A stretch of 64,000 nucleotides of DNA from Methanocaldococcus lauensis (GTDB lineage: Archaea > AGJL01 > Methanococci > Methanococcales > Methanocaldococcaceae): positions 639,030 through 703,029 of the forward strand of contig NZ_LR792632.1 in assembly GCF_902827225.1 (NCBI RefSeq). Direction: 5' to 3'. Each line of letters opens with the position of its first letter. Position 1 is the stretch's first letter. The position numbers and the translations under genes are program-made. Below the pieces are notes generated by a model. It was not told the origin of the DNA. It saw only the letters and a program-made list of their open reading frames with translations, and did not search any database. Below are positions 1 to 8,355 of this stretch, in pieces.

Positions 1-382
1 CTAATGATAGATATAAAACTATTGGTGAAACAGTGCAAGTATTACATATAACAGCATTTTTAGGGACATGTTCAATTATATTCTTAACAATATTAAAAGT
101 TATTTTACCGAATGGAGTGAATAAAATATGGACTTCTCCATGCTTTGCCGCTTCTATATCATCAGTAACAACTTTAACTCCTGCATCTTCAACCTTTTTC
201 CATAAATCGTCACTCATTATATTTTTATTTGGTTCTGCTAAAACTACATCATGTCCTGCCTCAGCAAATTCCATCGCCATTCTTGAGCCTCCATAAGGAG
301 GCTCTCCCCCAAATTTTTCTGGCAAATTTAACTGTTCTATATACAACTTCTGATTTCCAGCCCCATATACTGATACTTTCAT
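1..382 (-). CDS. Hmd paralogue (HmdII-like), 3' end outside window
   Basis: The reverse strand encodes the first 127 residues of a protein starting MKVSVYGAGNQKLY, followed by EKFGGEPPYGGSRMAMEF and VICNTCTVSP. This is the N-terminal Rossmann domain of the Hmd (H2-forming methylene-tetrahydromethanopterin dehydrogenase) family, and the start differs from catalytic Hmd and resembles HmdII/HmdIII paralogues of Methanococcales. Cys in the ICNTC motif corresponds to the iron-guanylylpyridinol cofactor ligand region. Paralogues bind the cofactor but are thought to have regulatory or other roles rather than H2 activation. The start at 382 has an AGAGGTTGAG ribosome-binding site just upstream. The gene is cut by the window edge, so the C-terminal half cannot be judged. 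Assignment to the family is firm; which paralogue is an inference. Confidence 0.85.
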   Translation of the reverse strand, partial: MKVSVYGAGNQKLYIEQLNLPEKFGGEPPYGGSRMAMEFAEAGHDVVLAEPNKNIMSDDLWKKVEDAGVKVVTDDIEAAKHGEVHILFTPFGKITFNIVKNIIEHVPKNAVICNTCTVSPIVLYLSL

Positions 383-457
383 ATTCTCAACCTCTTTACA
401 TCACAAAAAATTTAATTATATATTTATTTTGTGTATCTTACCTTTATATAATTTTCG

Positions 458-487
458 ACTTATTATTACTTATTATTACTTATTATT
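458..487. repeat. 10-bp tandem triplication ahead of the Hmd paralogue
   Basis: The unit acttattatt occurs three times head to tail in the AT-rich leader of the Hmd paralogue. The 383-638 gap otherwise holds only AT-rich sequence and the palindrome at 550-567. This may be simple-sequence slippage without function. Confidence 0.6.
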
Positions 488-549
488 AGTATGATAATAT
501 CACAATCAGAACTTACCATAAAATAGATATTAACTAAAAAAATATATAT

Positions 550-567
550 ACTTTACATATGTAAAGT
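550..567. promoter_or_regulatory. Perfect 18-bp palindrome (operator or terminator candidate)
   Basis: The sequence actttacatatgtaaagt is a perfect palindrome. It lies 168 bp upstream of the Hmd paralogue start and 72 bp beyond the stop of the FIST gene; both genes run leftward. A perfect palindrome of this size suits a dimeric DNA-binding protein better than a terminator, because there is no loop and no T-run directly after it on the minus strand. Function is inferred. Confidence 0.4.
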
Positions 568-638
568 TCCTAATAACTCATAATAAAATATTATTTAACT
601 ATTCTTATAAAATAAAAATTAAAAAAAGATTTATCGAT

Positions 639-1874
639 TTATTGAGATATAGTTTCATTTCCAATTACTAAAATAGTTGATGTCTGATTGTAATGTCCAA
701 TTGAACCTCCCAATGTTGTCCCCTGTTCCCCATAGGTATTAAATCCAATTACTGGAACATCTCCAATAACTTCCTTTATTATATCAAGGTCGTTATTATT
801 TAATCTCTCATTCAATAGATGTCTCAATATACAGTTGAATATTATAATTGCCCCTATCCTTTTTGGAGAACCTGCATTAATTATGGCATTATTTAATGCC
901 TTTTTAAATGCCTCAATAGCGTATTCTCTATTTGTATCCATTACCGTTAAATACTGCCCTTCATTAACCTCAGAATAGAATGTAATACTTCCATCGTCAT
1001 TGGCTTTCATAGCACTTTTTATTGTATATTCTCCAAAGACATCTGAGGATTTAACTCCCATAGGTTTTTGAGCAAATATTTCTGGTGTAAGTTCATCCAC
1101 TTCAAGAAGTTCTTTCATAACCTCAACTGCTGGTCTATGGTTGAGTTCATAAACAGTTCTACCCTCTGATTTTGTAATAATTGCACCTTTTTTCGTTGGG
1201 AAATATGGATGGCTATAACCTACTCCAATTTTTAATGCACTACTTAATGTAGCAACGATTCCTGTATTTGAATATACACCATTGGCAAACTGAAAAGTTT
1301 TCTCAAATTTTAAATCATCCCCTGTGGAACCTCCTACAATAGGAACATTACATCCTACTTCTGAAACTATCCCTCTTAAAAACTCCTCCTCTTTACCAGA
1401 CAAACCATCTGGAATTACTATATTTACAAAAGGTTTCATTCTAATGATGTCTGTACTTTTTTTATTCATAAAAGCAACTGATATTATGGCAGATGCTGTT
1501 GGATTATTTTTTAAAGAAGCATATGCATTATGTATTGCCTCTTTACCACTCTCAAAAGGTTTTTCAGATAAATTTTTTCCAACTCCTACTCCAACCTTTA
1601 AATAGGGACTCTTTAATGTCATAACTGCAACTGTGTTGGTTGTAGGTTTTTCCCTTATATTGGTAATTTCTCCAGCAGTAGTTCCTCCAATTATCGCTGA
1701 ATTACCAACTTCCTCCTTAATTGCATTATAAACTTCCTCTGGATTTAAATTAGAGGAAGAAAAAACTATTGTTAAATCCGGATTACCCCCAGTTTTCTCT
1801 AATGCCATTTTTATTGCCTCTTTTGGGTCTTCCGAATGCCCTACTCCTACTTTTAATACATCTTTAATTGCCAT
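639..1874 (-). CDS. FIST domain protein
   Basis: A 411-residue protein with the FIST_N then FIST_C layout: an N-terminal half with GGTTAGEITN and VGGSTGDDLKF, and a C-terminal half with GAIIIFNCILRHLLN and VIGFNTYGEQG. FIST proteins are presumed sensors of small ligands, found beside signalling or redox systems; no catalytic function is established. There is no signal peptide or membrane segment, so it is cytoplasmic. The ATG at 1874 has an AGGAGGGAAATT ribosome-binding site. Its upstream region carries a 26-bp tandem repeat and is shared with divergent pgk. No partner sensor gene (kinase, cyclase or chemotaxis gene) is adjacent. Family recognised from overall pattern; ligand unknown. Confidence 0.75.
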   Translation of the reverse strand: MAIKDVLKVGVGHSEDPKEAIKMALEKTGGNPDLTIVFSSSNLNPEEVYNAIKEEVGNSAIIGGTTAGEITNIREKPTTNTVAVMTLKSPYLKVGVGVGKNLSEKPFESGKEAIHNAYASLKNNPTASAIISVAFMNKKSTDIIRMKPFVNIVIPDGLSGKEEEFLRGIVSEVGCNVPIVGGSTGDDLKFEKTFQFANGVYSNTGIVATLSSALKIGVGYSHPYFPTKKGAIITKSEGRTVYELNHRPAVEVMKELLEVDELTPEIFAQKPMGVKSSDVFGEYTIKSAMKANDDGSITFYSEVNEGQYLTVMDTNREYAIEAFKKALNNAIINAGSPKRIGAIIIFNCILRHLLNERLNNNDLDIIKEVIGDVPVIGFNTYGEQGTTLGGSIGHYNQTSTILVIGNETISQ

Positions 1875-1908
1875 AATTTCCCTCCTAATTATAGATTTTA
1901 TTCAATAT

Positions 1909-2006
1909 ATTTTTAGGTATTTAGTTATATTTATATTTTTAGGTATTTAGTTATATTTATATTTTTAGGTATTTAGTTATATTTATATTTTTAGGTATTT
2001 AGTTAT
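1909..2006. repeat. 26-bp tandem repeat, nearly four copies, in a divergent promoter region
   Basis: The unit atttttaggtatttagttat plus atttat is repeated at 1909, 1935, 1961 and 1987, the last copy ending at 2006. The copies look identical to each other. The array lies between the divergent FIST gene (start 1874) and pgk (start 2160), and fills about a third of that 285-bp gap. The core aggtatttag recurs at exactly 26-bp intervals, roughly 2.5 helical turns, so successive cores alternate faces of the helix. Confidence 0.9.
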
Positions 2007-2159
2007 TCGAATTTATAGATATAAAAATAAGATTAATCTTTTTGAATATTTTCATCTTAAATTAGATTATAGTTGTTATATAGTGTTTGATAAAATTTAT
2101 AAACCTTATTTAAAATAAAATTATTCCTAACTATATAAAATACATTATGAGGGATGAGT

Positions 2160-3410
2160 ATGTTTCTAACATTGGACGACTTTGACTTTGAAGATAAAAG
2201 AGTAGTTTTGAGAGTAGATATAAACTGTCCAATAGACCCAAATACTGGAGAGATTTTAGACGATAAAAGGATTAGAGAAATAAAAGATACAATTAAAGAG
2301 TTGATAAATAAAAATGCCAAAGTTGTAATATTGGCACATCAGAGTAGGCCAGGAAAAAAAGATTTTACAACATTAAAAAATCATGCAAAAGTTTTATCTA
2401 ATGTTATTGGTAAAGATGTAGAGTTTATTGATGAAGTAATTGGCTATACGGCAAGAGAGTCTATAATTAATATGAAGTGTGGTGATGTCATTTTATTGGA
2501 AAATATTAGATTTTATTCTGAAGAGGTTTTGAGTGATTGGAAAAAGTGGGAAGGAATAACTCCAAAAAAACAGGCAGAGACAAATATAATTAAAAAACTA
2601 TACCCATTATTTGACTATTTTGTTAATGACGCCTTTGCGGCGGCACATAGAGCTCAACCCTCATTAGTTGGTTTTTCTTATTATATGCCAATGATTGCTG
2701 GAAGATTAATGGAAAAAGAAGTTAGTATTTTATCAAAAGTTTTAGAAAATCCAGAGAGACCTTGTGTTTATGTTTTAGGAGGAGCAAAGGCAGATGATTC
2801 AATAAAAGTTATGAAAAATGTCCTAAAAAAAGGAGTGGCAGATAAAGTTTTAACATCTGGAATCGTTGCCAATATATTTTTAATAGCTATGGGATACGAT
2901 TTAGGAGTTAATATAAAAGTTATAGAGAATCTTGGATTAACTAATCAAATAGAGATTGCAAAAGAGTTGTTAGATAAGTTTAAAGATAAAATTGTTGTTC
3001 CAGTAGATGTAGCTTTAAATATAAATGAAAATAGAGAAGAGACAGATTTACAAAAAGACAAAAAAATAGAAGGTTTAATTAACGATATTGGAGAAAAAAC
3101 CATTGAACTTTATAGTGAGATTATAAAAGAGGCAAAAACTATTGTAGCAAATGGTCCTGCTGGGGTTTTTGAAAAAGAATTATTTGCAAAAGGGACTAAG
3201 GAATTGTTAAAGGCGATAGCAAACTCAGATGGATTTTCAGTTATTGGAGGAGGTCATTTATCAGCCGCGGCAGAGTTGTTTGGATTTGCTAATAAGATAG
3301 ATCACATTAGTACAGGAGGAGGAGCAACATTAGAGTTTTTAGGTGGAGAAAAGTTGCCAGTAATAGAAATGTTAAAGGAATCTTACAAGAAATATAAAAG
3401 AAAGAACTAA
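2160..3410 (+). CDS. pgk: Phosphoglycerate kinase
   Basis: A 416-residue enzyme interconverting 3-phosphoglycerate + ATP and 1,3-bisphosphoglycerate, used for gluconeogenesis in methanogens. Visible family motifs are [12 protein letters not shown] near the start, [12 protein letters not shown] (substrate loop), ENIRFYSEE, the conserved [10 protein letters not shown], a central [13 protein letters not shown], and the C-terminal nucleotide-binding loop [13 protein letters not shown]. The length is normal for archaeal PGK. The start was placed at 2160 rather than the ATG at 2154, because the GAGGGATGAG ribosome-binding site overlaps the earlier ATG. A TATA-like ttataaacc near 2096-2104 fits a promoter. 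Gene monocistronic or leading the next gene after a 108-bp gap. Confidence 0.97.
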   Translation: MFLTLDDFDFEDKRVVLRVDINCPIDPNTGEILDDKRIREIKDTIKELINKNAKVVILAHQSRPGKKDFTTLKNHAKVLSNVIGKDVEFIDEVIGYTARESIINMKCGDVILLENIRFYSEEVLSDWKKWEGITPKKQAETNIIKKLYPLFDYFVNDAFAAAHRAQPSLVGFSYYMPMIAGRLMEKEVSILSKVLENPERPCVYVLGGAKADDSIKVMKNVLKKGVADKVLTSGIVANIFLIAMGYDLGVNIKVIENLGLTNQIEIAKELLDKFKDKIVVPVDVALNINENREETDLQKDKKIEGLINDIGEKTIELYSEIIKEAKTIVANGPAGVFEKELFAKGTKELLKAIANSDGFSVIGGGHLSAAAELFGFANKIDHISTGGGATLEFLGGEKLPVIEMLKESYKKYKRKN

Positions 3411-3518
3411 CAATTAACTTTAAATACATAAAACATAATTACTTTTTATTAAACTATTTATTACTTTATCTTAATTTTTGCTTTGGTTGTATTACTATAT
3501 AAATAAAAAGGGGATTGT

Positions 3519-4493
3519 ATGAATTTAAAAAAAATAGTTTATGAAATAAGAAATTTTGAAGGGATTTTGAGGAAAATAGCTATTAAAGATGTTGTGGAGA
3601 ATTTTAAATTTAATGATGAAGATTATGAATTTGAAATTATAGTAGATTTTGGTGATGATGCGGCAGTAATTGGCATTGATGGGGATAACGCTATTTTGTT
3701 AGCCGCTGATGGAATATGGGAAAAACTATTAGAGGCTGATCCTTGGTGGGCTGGCTACTGTTCAGTTTTAGTTAATTGTAAAGATATAGCGGCAATGGGT
3801 GGAAAGTGCATAGGAATGACAAATATAATAAGCATAAAAGACAAAGATGTTTGTAGAAAAGTTTTAAAAGGAGTTAAAGATGGTGTAAAGAAATTTGGAG
3901 TTCCTATGGTTGGAGGGCATACACATCCTGATGCCATGTGTAATGTCTTAGATGTTTCTATAACTGGTATAGCCAAAAAGGATTGCATATTGAGAAGTGA
4001 CAATGCAAAAGTTGGCGATAAAATAATATTTGCCTATGACTTGGTTGGACAAATATATAAATCATTCTCGTTAAATTGGGATACTACTACAATGAAGCCT
4101 AAGAAGTTAGTTAAAGCTCAGATGGATGCATTAGTTCAAATTGCTGAAAATAAATTGGCTAATTCATGCAAAGATATAAGCAATCCTGGAGCTATAGGAA
4201 CTTTGGGAATGTTATTAGAAGTTTCAAGAAAAGGAGGAATTGTTGATATTACAAAAATTCCAAAACCAGAGGAGATTGATTTAATTCATTGGCTTAAAGT
4301 TTATCCGGGAAGTGGATATGTTCTAACAGCTAAGGAAGAAAACTTCAAAGAGATTAAAAATATTTTTGAAGATGTAGAAATGACTGCTGAAGTTTGTGGG
4401 GAAGTAATCCCAGAAAGAAAGTTATACATTACTGATGGAACTAACAAAGAAATTGTCTTTGACTTTGAAAAAGAATTCATTTGCGGATGTTAA
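3519..4493 (+). CDS. Methanogenesis marker protein 2 type AIR-synthase-fold protein
   Basis: A 324-residue member of the PurM/SelD/HypE/ThiL ATP-binding superfamily. VDFGDDAAVIGIDGDNAILLAADG matches the conserved N-terminal metal/phosphate region, and WWAGYCSVLVNCKDIAAMGG matches the segment typical of methanogenesis marker protein 2, a family present in essentially all methanogens. A glycine-rich MVGGHTHPDA loop follows. The protein ends in a cysteine pair FICGC, reminiscent of HypE-like C-terminal tails, but this is only an observation. The reaction is unknown; superfamily members activate acyl or amide groups with ATP. Followed after 28 bp by a small conserved-looking gene with good ribosome-binding site, suggesting co-transcription. 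Confidence 0.8.
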   Translation: MNLKKIVYEIRNFEGILRKIAIKDVVENFKFNDEDYEFEIIVDFGDDAAVIGIDGDNAILLAADGIWEKLLEADPWWAGYCSVLVNCKDIAAMGGKCIGMTNIISIKDKDVCRKVLKGVKDGVKKFGVPMVGGHTHPDAMCNVLDVSITGIAKKDCILRSDNAKVGDKIIFAYDLVGQIYKSFSLNWDTTTMKPKKLVKAQMDALVQIAENKLANSCKDISNPGAIGTLGMLLEVSRKGGIVDITKIPKPEEIDLIHWLKVYPGSGYVLTAKEENFKEIKNIFEDVEMTAEVCGEVIPERKLYITDGTNKEIVFDFEKEFICGC

Positions 4494-4521
4494 TTTTTAA
4501 ACTTTATTTTAGGTGATTTTT

Positions 4522-4809
4522 ATGAAATTAGCAGTTGATGCTGTTTTTTATGTAAGGGAGGGTTTTAATTTTGAAAAAGCATTTAAAGAAGTTTTGAAAA
4601 TTTTAGGAGAGGATGTAAAAATTTTATCTGTCGAATATCCAGAGTTGGCTTTAATTTCGGAAGAGGGGTATTATTACAGATGCGGATTTATGATTGACAA
4701 AAAATTAGATAGAGAACTTAGTAGAGAAGAAATTGATGAAATTAAAGAAAAAATTAAAAAATTGTTTGAAAATGAGATAATTTATACATTAACATGTGAA
4801 ATATTATGA
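4522..4809 (+). CDS. Small conserved-type protein linked to marker 2 gene
   Basis: A 95-residue acidic/basic soluble protein beginning MKLAVDAVFYVREGFNF. I do not recognise a named domain. It shows a beta-alpha-beta pattern with a C-terminal charged helix (EEIDEIKEKIKKLFENE). The start at 4522 follows a GGTGAT ribosome-binding site; the in-frame codons before it overlap that site. Its stop overlaps the start of the next gene by 4 bp (ATGA), so translation is coupled to the methyltransferase. Position directly behind the marker 2 gene suggests a shared pathway, but that is inference. Confidence 0.7.
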   Translation: MKLAVDAVFYVREGFNFEKAFKEVLKILGEDVKILSVEYPELALISEEGYYYRCGFMIDKKLDRELSREEIDEIKEKIKKLFENEIIYTLTCEIL

Positions 4810-5504
4810 AAGAAGTTAAAGATTTTTACGACAGTTGGAATCCTAATAACTTTCCAAAATACATGAAGTGTATTATAAATTTCGCAGATAAGTTAATCTT
4901 TGAAGAACTAAAGAAATTAATAAAAACTATTGTAAATAATGAAAATAAGGATAATAAAGATTTTTTAGTTTTAGATTGTGGATGCGGTTATGGGGCCTTT
5001 TATAATTTAACAAAAGACTTTAATACTATATATTTGGATATTTCATTAAATTTACTAAAAAAATTCAAAATCAAAGAGCGAAAAGTTTGTGGCAATATAT
5101 TAAATCTACCATTCAAAGACAACACTTTTGATTTAGTTCTATGTATAAATGTTTTAGAGCATGTAGATTATTTAAAATCTTTGAATGAAATACATAGAGT
5201 TTTAAAAAATAATGGACATTTAATTGTAGTTGTTGTAAATAGAGATAGCTTAATTAAAGAAGAAATTTTTAACGATTTTAAAATTTTTCATAAACCTTTA
5301 TCTTACAAAGATTTTGAAGAAACAAATATAAACTTTAAAATCGTTTATTTAAGTTCATTATATTATTTGCCACCAATTTTTAAAATATTCCCACCAGTAT
5401 TTTTAAAAATAATTCTAAAATATTGGAAACCTTTGGATAAAAGATTATCAAAGATTTTTAAAAATAGAGGGCAGTTTTTAGTTCTTAATATGGTGAAAGA
5501 ATGA
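4806..5504 (+). CDS. Class I SAM-dependent methyltransferase (UbiE/Methyltransf_11 type)
   Basis: A 232-residue methyltransferase. Motif I is LVLDCGCGYGAFYNL (residues about 55-69), the post-I acidic residue follows in TIYLDISLNLL, and motif IV/post-motif region is FDLVLCINVLEHV, the signature of small-molecule methyltransferases of the UbiE/biotin-synthesis type. The C-terminal region is basic and hydrophobic (LPPIFKIFPPVFLKIILKYW) and may contact a lipid or hydrophobic substrate. Start overlaps the upstream stop by 4 bp, and its own stop overlaps pheA by 4 bp, so it is inside a tightly coupled operon. Substrate cannot be read from sequence. Confidence 0.85.
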   Translation: MKEVKDFYDSWNPNNFPKYMKCIINFADKLIFEELKKLIKTIVNNENKDNKDFLVLDCGCGYGAFYNLTKDFNTIYLDISLNLLKKFKIKERKVCGNILNLPFKDNTFDLVLCINVLEHVDYLKSLNEIHRVLKNNGHLIVVVVNRDSLIKEEIFNDFKIFHKPLSYKDFEETNINFKIVYLSSLYYLPPIFKIFPPVFLKIILKYWKPLDKRLSKIFKNRGQFLVLNMVKE

Positions 5505-6310
5505 ATATTTATACCTTACCAAAAGGAACTTACAGTGAAAAGGCTACAAAAAAATTTTTAGAGTATATAGATGGAGATTATAATATAAAATACTGTAATT
5601 CAATATACGACATATTTGAAAGTGTAAGTAATGGAGGTTTAGGAGTAGTTCCAATAGAAAATTCTATTGAGGGCTCTGTATCATTAACACAAGATTTATT
5701 ATTACAATTTAAGAATATTAAAATATTAGGAGAGTTATCCTTAGATATACATCACAATTTGATAGGTTATGATAAAGATAAAATAAAAATTATTATATCT
5801 CATCCCCAGGCGTTGGCTCAATGCAGAAATTACATAAAAAGGCATGGTTGGGAAGTTAAGGCAGTAGAAAGCACGGCAAAGGCTGTAAAAATTGTCGCTG
5901 AAAGTAAGGACGAAAATTTAGGGGCTATTGGTTCAAAAGAATCAGCAGAATATTATAATTTAAAAATATTAGATAAAAATATTGAAGATTACAAAAATAA
6001 TAAAACAAGATTTATTTTAATTGGTAAAAATGTGAAATTTAAAACACTTCCAAAAAAATATAAAGTTTCAATTGTTTTTGAGTTAAAAGAAGATAAGCCG
6101 GGGGCGTTATATCATATTTTGAAGGAATTTGCAGAAAGAAATATAAATTTAACAAGGATTGAATCAAGACCTTCAAAAAAGAGATTGGGAACATATATTT
6201 TTTATATCGACTTTGAAGATTCTAAAGAGGATTTAGAGGAAATTATAAAATCACTAAAAAAACATACGACTTTTATTAATATTTTGGGAAGATATCCTGT
6301 TTTTGATTAA
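5501..6310 (+). CDS. pheA: Prephenate dehydratase
   Basis: A 269-residue enzyme converting prephenate to phenylpyruvate for phenylalanine synthesis. The periplasmic-binding-fold catalytic domain shows VVPIENSIEGSV, ISHPQALAQC and the catalytic Thr-Arg-Phe in NNKTRFILIG. A C-terminal ACT regulatory domain carries GALYHILKEFAERNINLTRI and the ESRP motif that binds phenylalanine, so feedback inhibition is expected. There is no fused chorismate mutase. Overlaps the preceding methyltransferase by 4 bp and the convergent oxidoreductase by 4 bp: the two stops share TTAA at 6307-6310. Confidence 0.97.
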   Translation: MNIYTLPKGTYSEKATKKFLEYIDGDYNIKYCNSIYDIFESVSNGGLGVVPIENSIEGSVSLTQDLLLQFKNIKILGELSLDIHHNLIGYDKDKIKIIISHPQALAQCRNYIKRHGWEVKAVESTAKAVKIVAESKDENLGAIGSKESAEYYNLKILDKNIEDYKNNKTRFILIGKNVKFKTLPKKYKVSIVFELKEDKPGALYHILKEFAERNINLTRIESRPSKKRLGTYIFYIDFEDSKEDLEEIIKSLKKHTTFINILGRYPVFD

Positions 6311-7482
6311 GTTCTAAACTCCTTATAAAATATGTCTGTTGATGGATGAACCTCTATAAAGTTGTTATATACATCAATTCCTCTAATTAATTGAGCAAAG
6401 TATGGAAGAATCTCAGGGCATGGAGTCATTATTATTGCTCCAACAACCTTCCCATTTTCGTAATATATTTTATTTAAGCCAACGCTCTTTAAAACCTTGT
6501 AAAAGTTTCCTTTACCTATGTGGCTTTTTAATATTTTGTATTTATTAGTTTGTTTTCCCACATAGGCAATAGTTAAAGACATTCTAACAGTTTTTGGAAC
6601 TAAATCATAGTTTGGCTTTTTTAATTCTCTGTTGTTTATTTCATTGTATATATTTTGAGCTACAATTCTTCCTTCCATTCTTGAAATTGGAGTATTTCCT
6701 CCTCCATTTATTAAACAATCTCCACATGCATAAGTTTTGTTTTTATTTTTTATCCTCAAATATTCATCTGTCTCAAATAATCCTTTTCCTCCAATGGCTA
6801 AGATTTTTGTATAATTATCATCTTTTAATAATTTCTCAAACTTATCTTTATCATTTATAATTTTAAAATTAACAAGATTTTTCATTATATAATTCCTAAT
6901 ATCTTCATCTTTAATTTCTTTTAAAATTTTAGATCTTGTATATAAAATAACATTGCTTCCAAAGTCAGAAAATATTGATGCATATTCGACTCCAACAGTC
7001 CCTCCACCGATGATTAATATATTTTCAGGAAGCTCTTTTAGATTAGGTATATCTCTGTGGGTTAATACATTTTCATATCCATTGTATGATTTGGGATATT
7101 TTTTTCCAACTGCATAGACAATATAATCATAGTTATCTTCATATTTTTCCTTGAATTCTTTATATTTTATATTCACTCCTTTTTCCTTGGTTTCTTTCTC
7201 CAATTTGTTTCTAATTTTATCTTGGATTTTACTTATCTTCTCCTGTAATTCTTTAAATGATATAATTTCTTCTAATCTTATCTTTTTATTCTTTAAAATA
7301 CTTAAATCGTTGAGAATATCTGCCATTTCTCTAAGACCAGTTATATATGTACATCCGTAATTTAAGCATGTCCCTCCTATTTTATCTTTTTCAAATAAAT
7401 CAACATCAAAACCATAATCTGCTAAGGACATTGAACAAGTCCTCCCTGCTGGTCCAGAGCCGACAACAGCAATTTTTGTCAA
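6307..7482 (-). CDS. Pyridine nucleotide-disulfide oxidoreductase (dihydrolipoamide-dehydrogenase-like)
   Basis: A 391-residue flavoprotein. The FAD-binding GSGPAGRTCS motif is at the N-terminus, followed by the redox-active disulfide GGTCLNYGCTY (Cys-x4-Cys), a second NAD(P)-binding loop IIGGGTVGVEYASIF and a second FAD contact ACGDCLI. The C-terminal interface motif appears as EVHPSTD, keeping the His-Pro expected in group I disulfide reductases. It is shorter than a typical dihydrolipoamide dehydrogenase (about 460 residues). Methanogens lack a lipoate dehydrogenase complex, so the natural substrate is unknown. Starts at 7482 behind a GGTGATAA ribosome-binding site. Confidence 0.85.
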   Translation of the reverse strand: MTKIAVVGSGPAGRTCSMSLADYGFDVDLFEKDKIGGTCLNYGCTYITGLREMADILNDLSILKNKKIRLEEIISFKELQEKISKIQDKIRNKLEKETKEKGVNIKYKEFKEKYEDNYDYIVYAVGKKYPKSYNGYENVLTHRDIPNLKELPENILIIGGGTVGVEYASIFSDFGSNVILYTRSKILKEIKDEDIRNYIMKNLVNFKIINDKDKFEKLLKDDNYTKILAIGGKGLFETDEYLRIKNKNKTYACGDCLINGGGNTPISRMEGRIVAQNIYNEINNRELKKPNYDLVPKTVRMSLTIAYVGKQTNKYKILKSHIGKGNFYKVLKSVGLNKIYYENGKVVGAIIMTPCPEILPYFAQLIRGIDVYNNFIEVHPSTDIFYKEFRT

Positions 7483-7543
7483 TTTATCACCATTATTTAC
7501 GATAATACATAATTATTAAGCAAAAAACTTTAGTGATATTGTT

Positions 7544-7721
7544 ATGAACTCTTCAATATAGAGAATAAGATAAAGGAAATTTTATCAATTATAATGGAAG
7601 AACCTAATTTTATTATATTATATTTGGACCAATAACTAGTGATAAGAATACCTTAATTAATGAGGTAATAAACAATAGGTTAGACAAAAATAAAGTATAT
7701 TGTATTTTATATAAATCTTAG
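7544..7721 (+). pseudogene. 5' remnant of an archaeal-type P-loop ATPase gene
   Basis: No open frame survives, but two adjacent frames read ELFNIENKIKEILSIIMEEPN and then FGPITSDKNTLINEVINN, RLDKNKVYCILYKS. This is the start of the archaeal ATPase family (pfam archaeal_ATPase), whose members begin with a REKEI-like segment, then a YGPxxSGKT P-loop, then IN..I. Here the P-loop glycine-lysine-threonine has decayed to SDKNT. Frameshifts lie just after the ATG at 7544 and near 7620. The homology ends where the truncated tnpB begins, so most of the gene was lost in a rearrangement. Recognition is by eye and moderately certain. Confidence 0.6.
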
Positions 7722-8355
7722 AGGGTTTGTAGCAGTTACTTAGTTTTTGTAGCATAATTCGTTTAGGAGATTTTTTATAAATTGATTTTAATTTATCAAT
7801 GATAATATCATAAACCTCTTTAATTCTATGGAGTTCGGATAAATCAACTCTAATCCATCCTTCAATTGGATGATATATATCGAGAGATTTTAGATTGCTA
7901 TAAACTCCGACAATTATTTCTATAATCGAATGGTCTATAGATTGTTTGAAAGTTAGATAAGCAGAGTTTTCCTTCAAAATAATTTCTCCAATCTCCCAAT
8001 CTTTAACCTTATCGAAAAACCATTCATCTTTAATGTTTAAAATTAAATATTCCTTTCTCGGCTTAATAGTAATTTTAATTTCTCCTTTTTCTTTATTGTA
8101 TTTTATTAAGGTTGTTTTCACTCTAACGAATGGTCTTTTAAATATCACCTTAGTTCTTTTTCTCAATCCCTTTAAATAATTGGATTTCCAACAATCCATT
8201 GTTGAATAAGCGACTTTAATAGTCGCATCGACATAATGGAGAGCATAATTCCAACCGTTTAATAATCTTCTCCTTAACACCCTCTTAAAATCTTTATCTT
8301 TGGGAATTTCTGGGATTAACCGAAACGGTAGAGTAGTATTTATAATTATTTCCAA
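7722..8355 (-). pseudogene. Truncated, inactive IS605-type tnpB
   Basis: The reverse strand encodes the N-terminal ~210 residues of a TnpB-type protein of the kind common in Methanocaldococcus (MEIIINTTLPFRLIPEIPKD, then KRPFVRVKTTLIKY and IKPRKEYLILNIKDEWFF). The frame reaches SNLKSLDIYHP and SELHRIKEVYDIIID, then after KKSPKRI runs into unrelated sequence at 7722-7757 and stops at 7657. The RuvC-I motif reads VGVYSNL, so the first catalytic Asp (usual GVDSN) is replaced by Tyr. The rest of the nuclease, including the zinc ribbon and later acidic residues, is missing. No ribosome-binding site is obvious. Not functional as a nuclease. Confidence 0.85.

Noticed and set aside
458-487. Tandem acttattatt triplet as a CRISPR-like or regulatory array
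   Set aside because: Only 30 bp of low-complexity sequence; slippage is enough to explain it.
33-489. Short plus-strand ORFs at the left edge
   Set aside because: They are antisense to the Hmd paralogue, which has strong family motifs, a ribosome-binding site and the right codon use.
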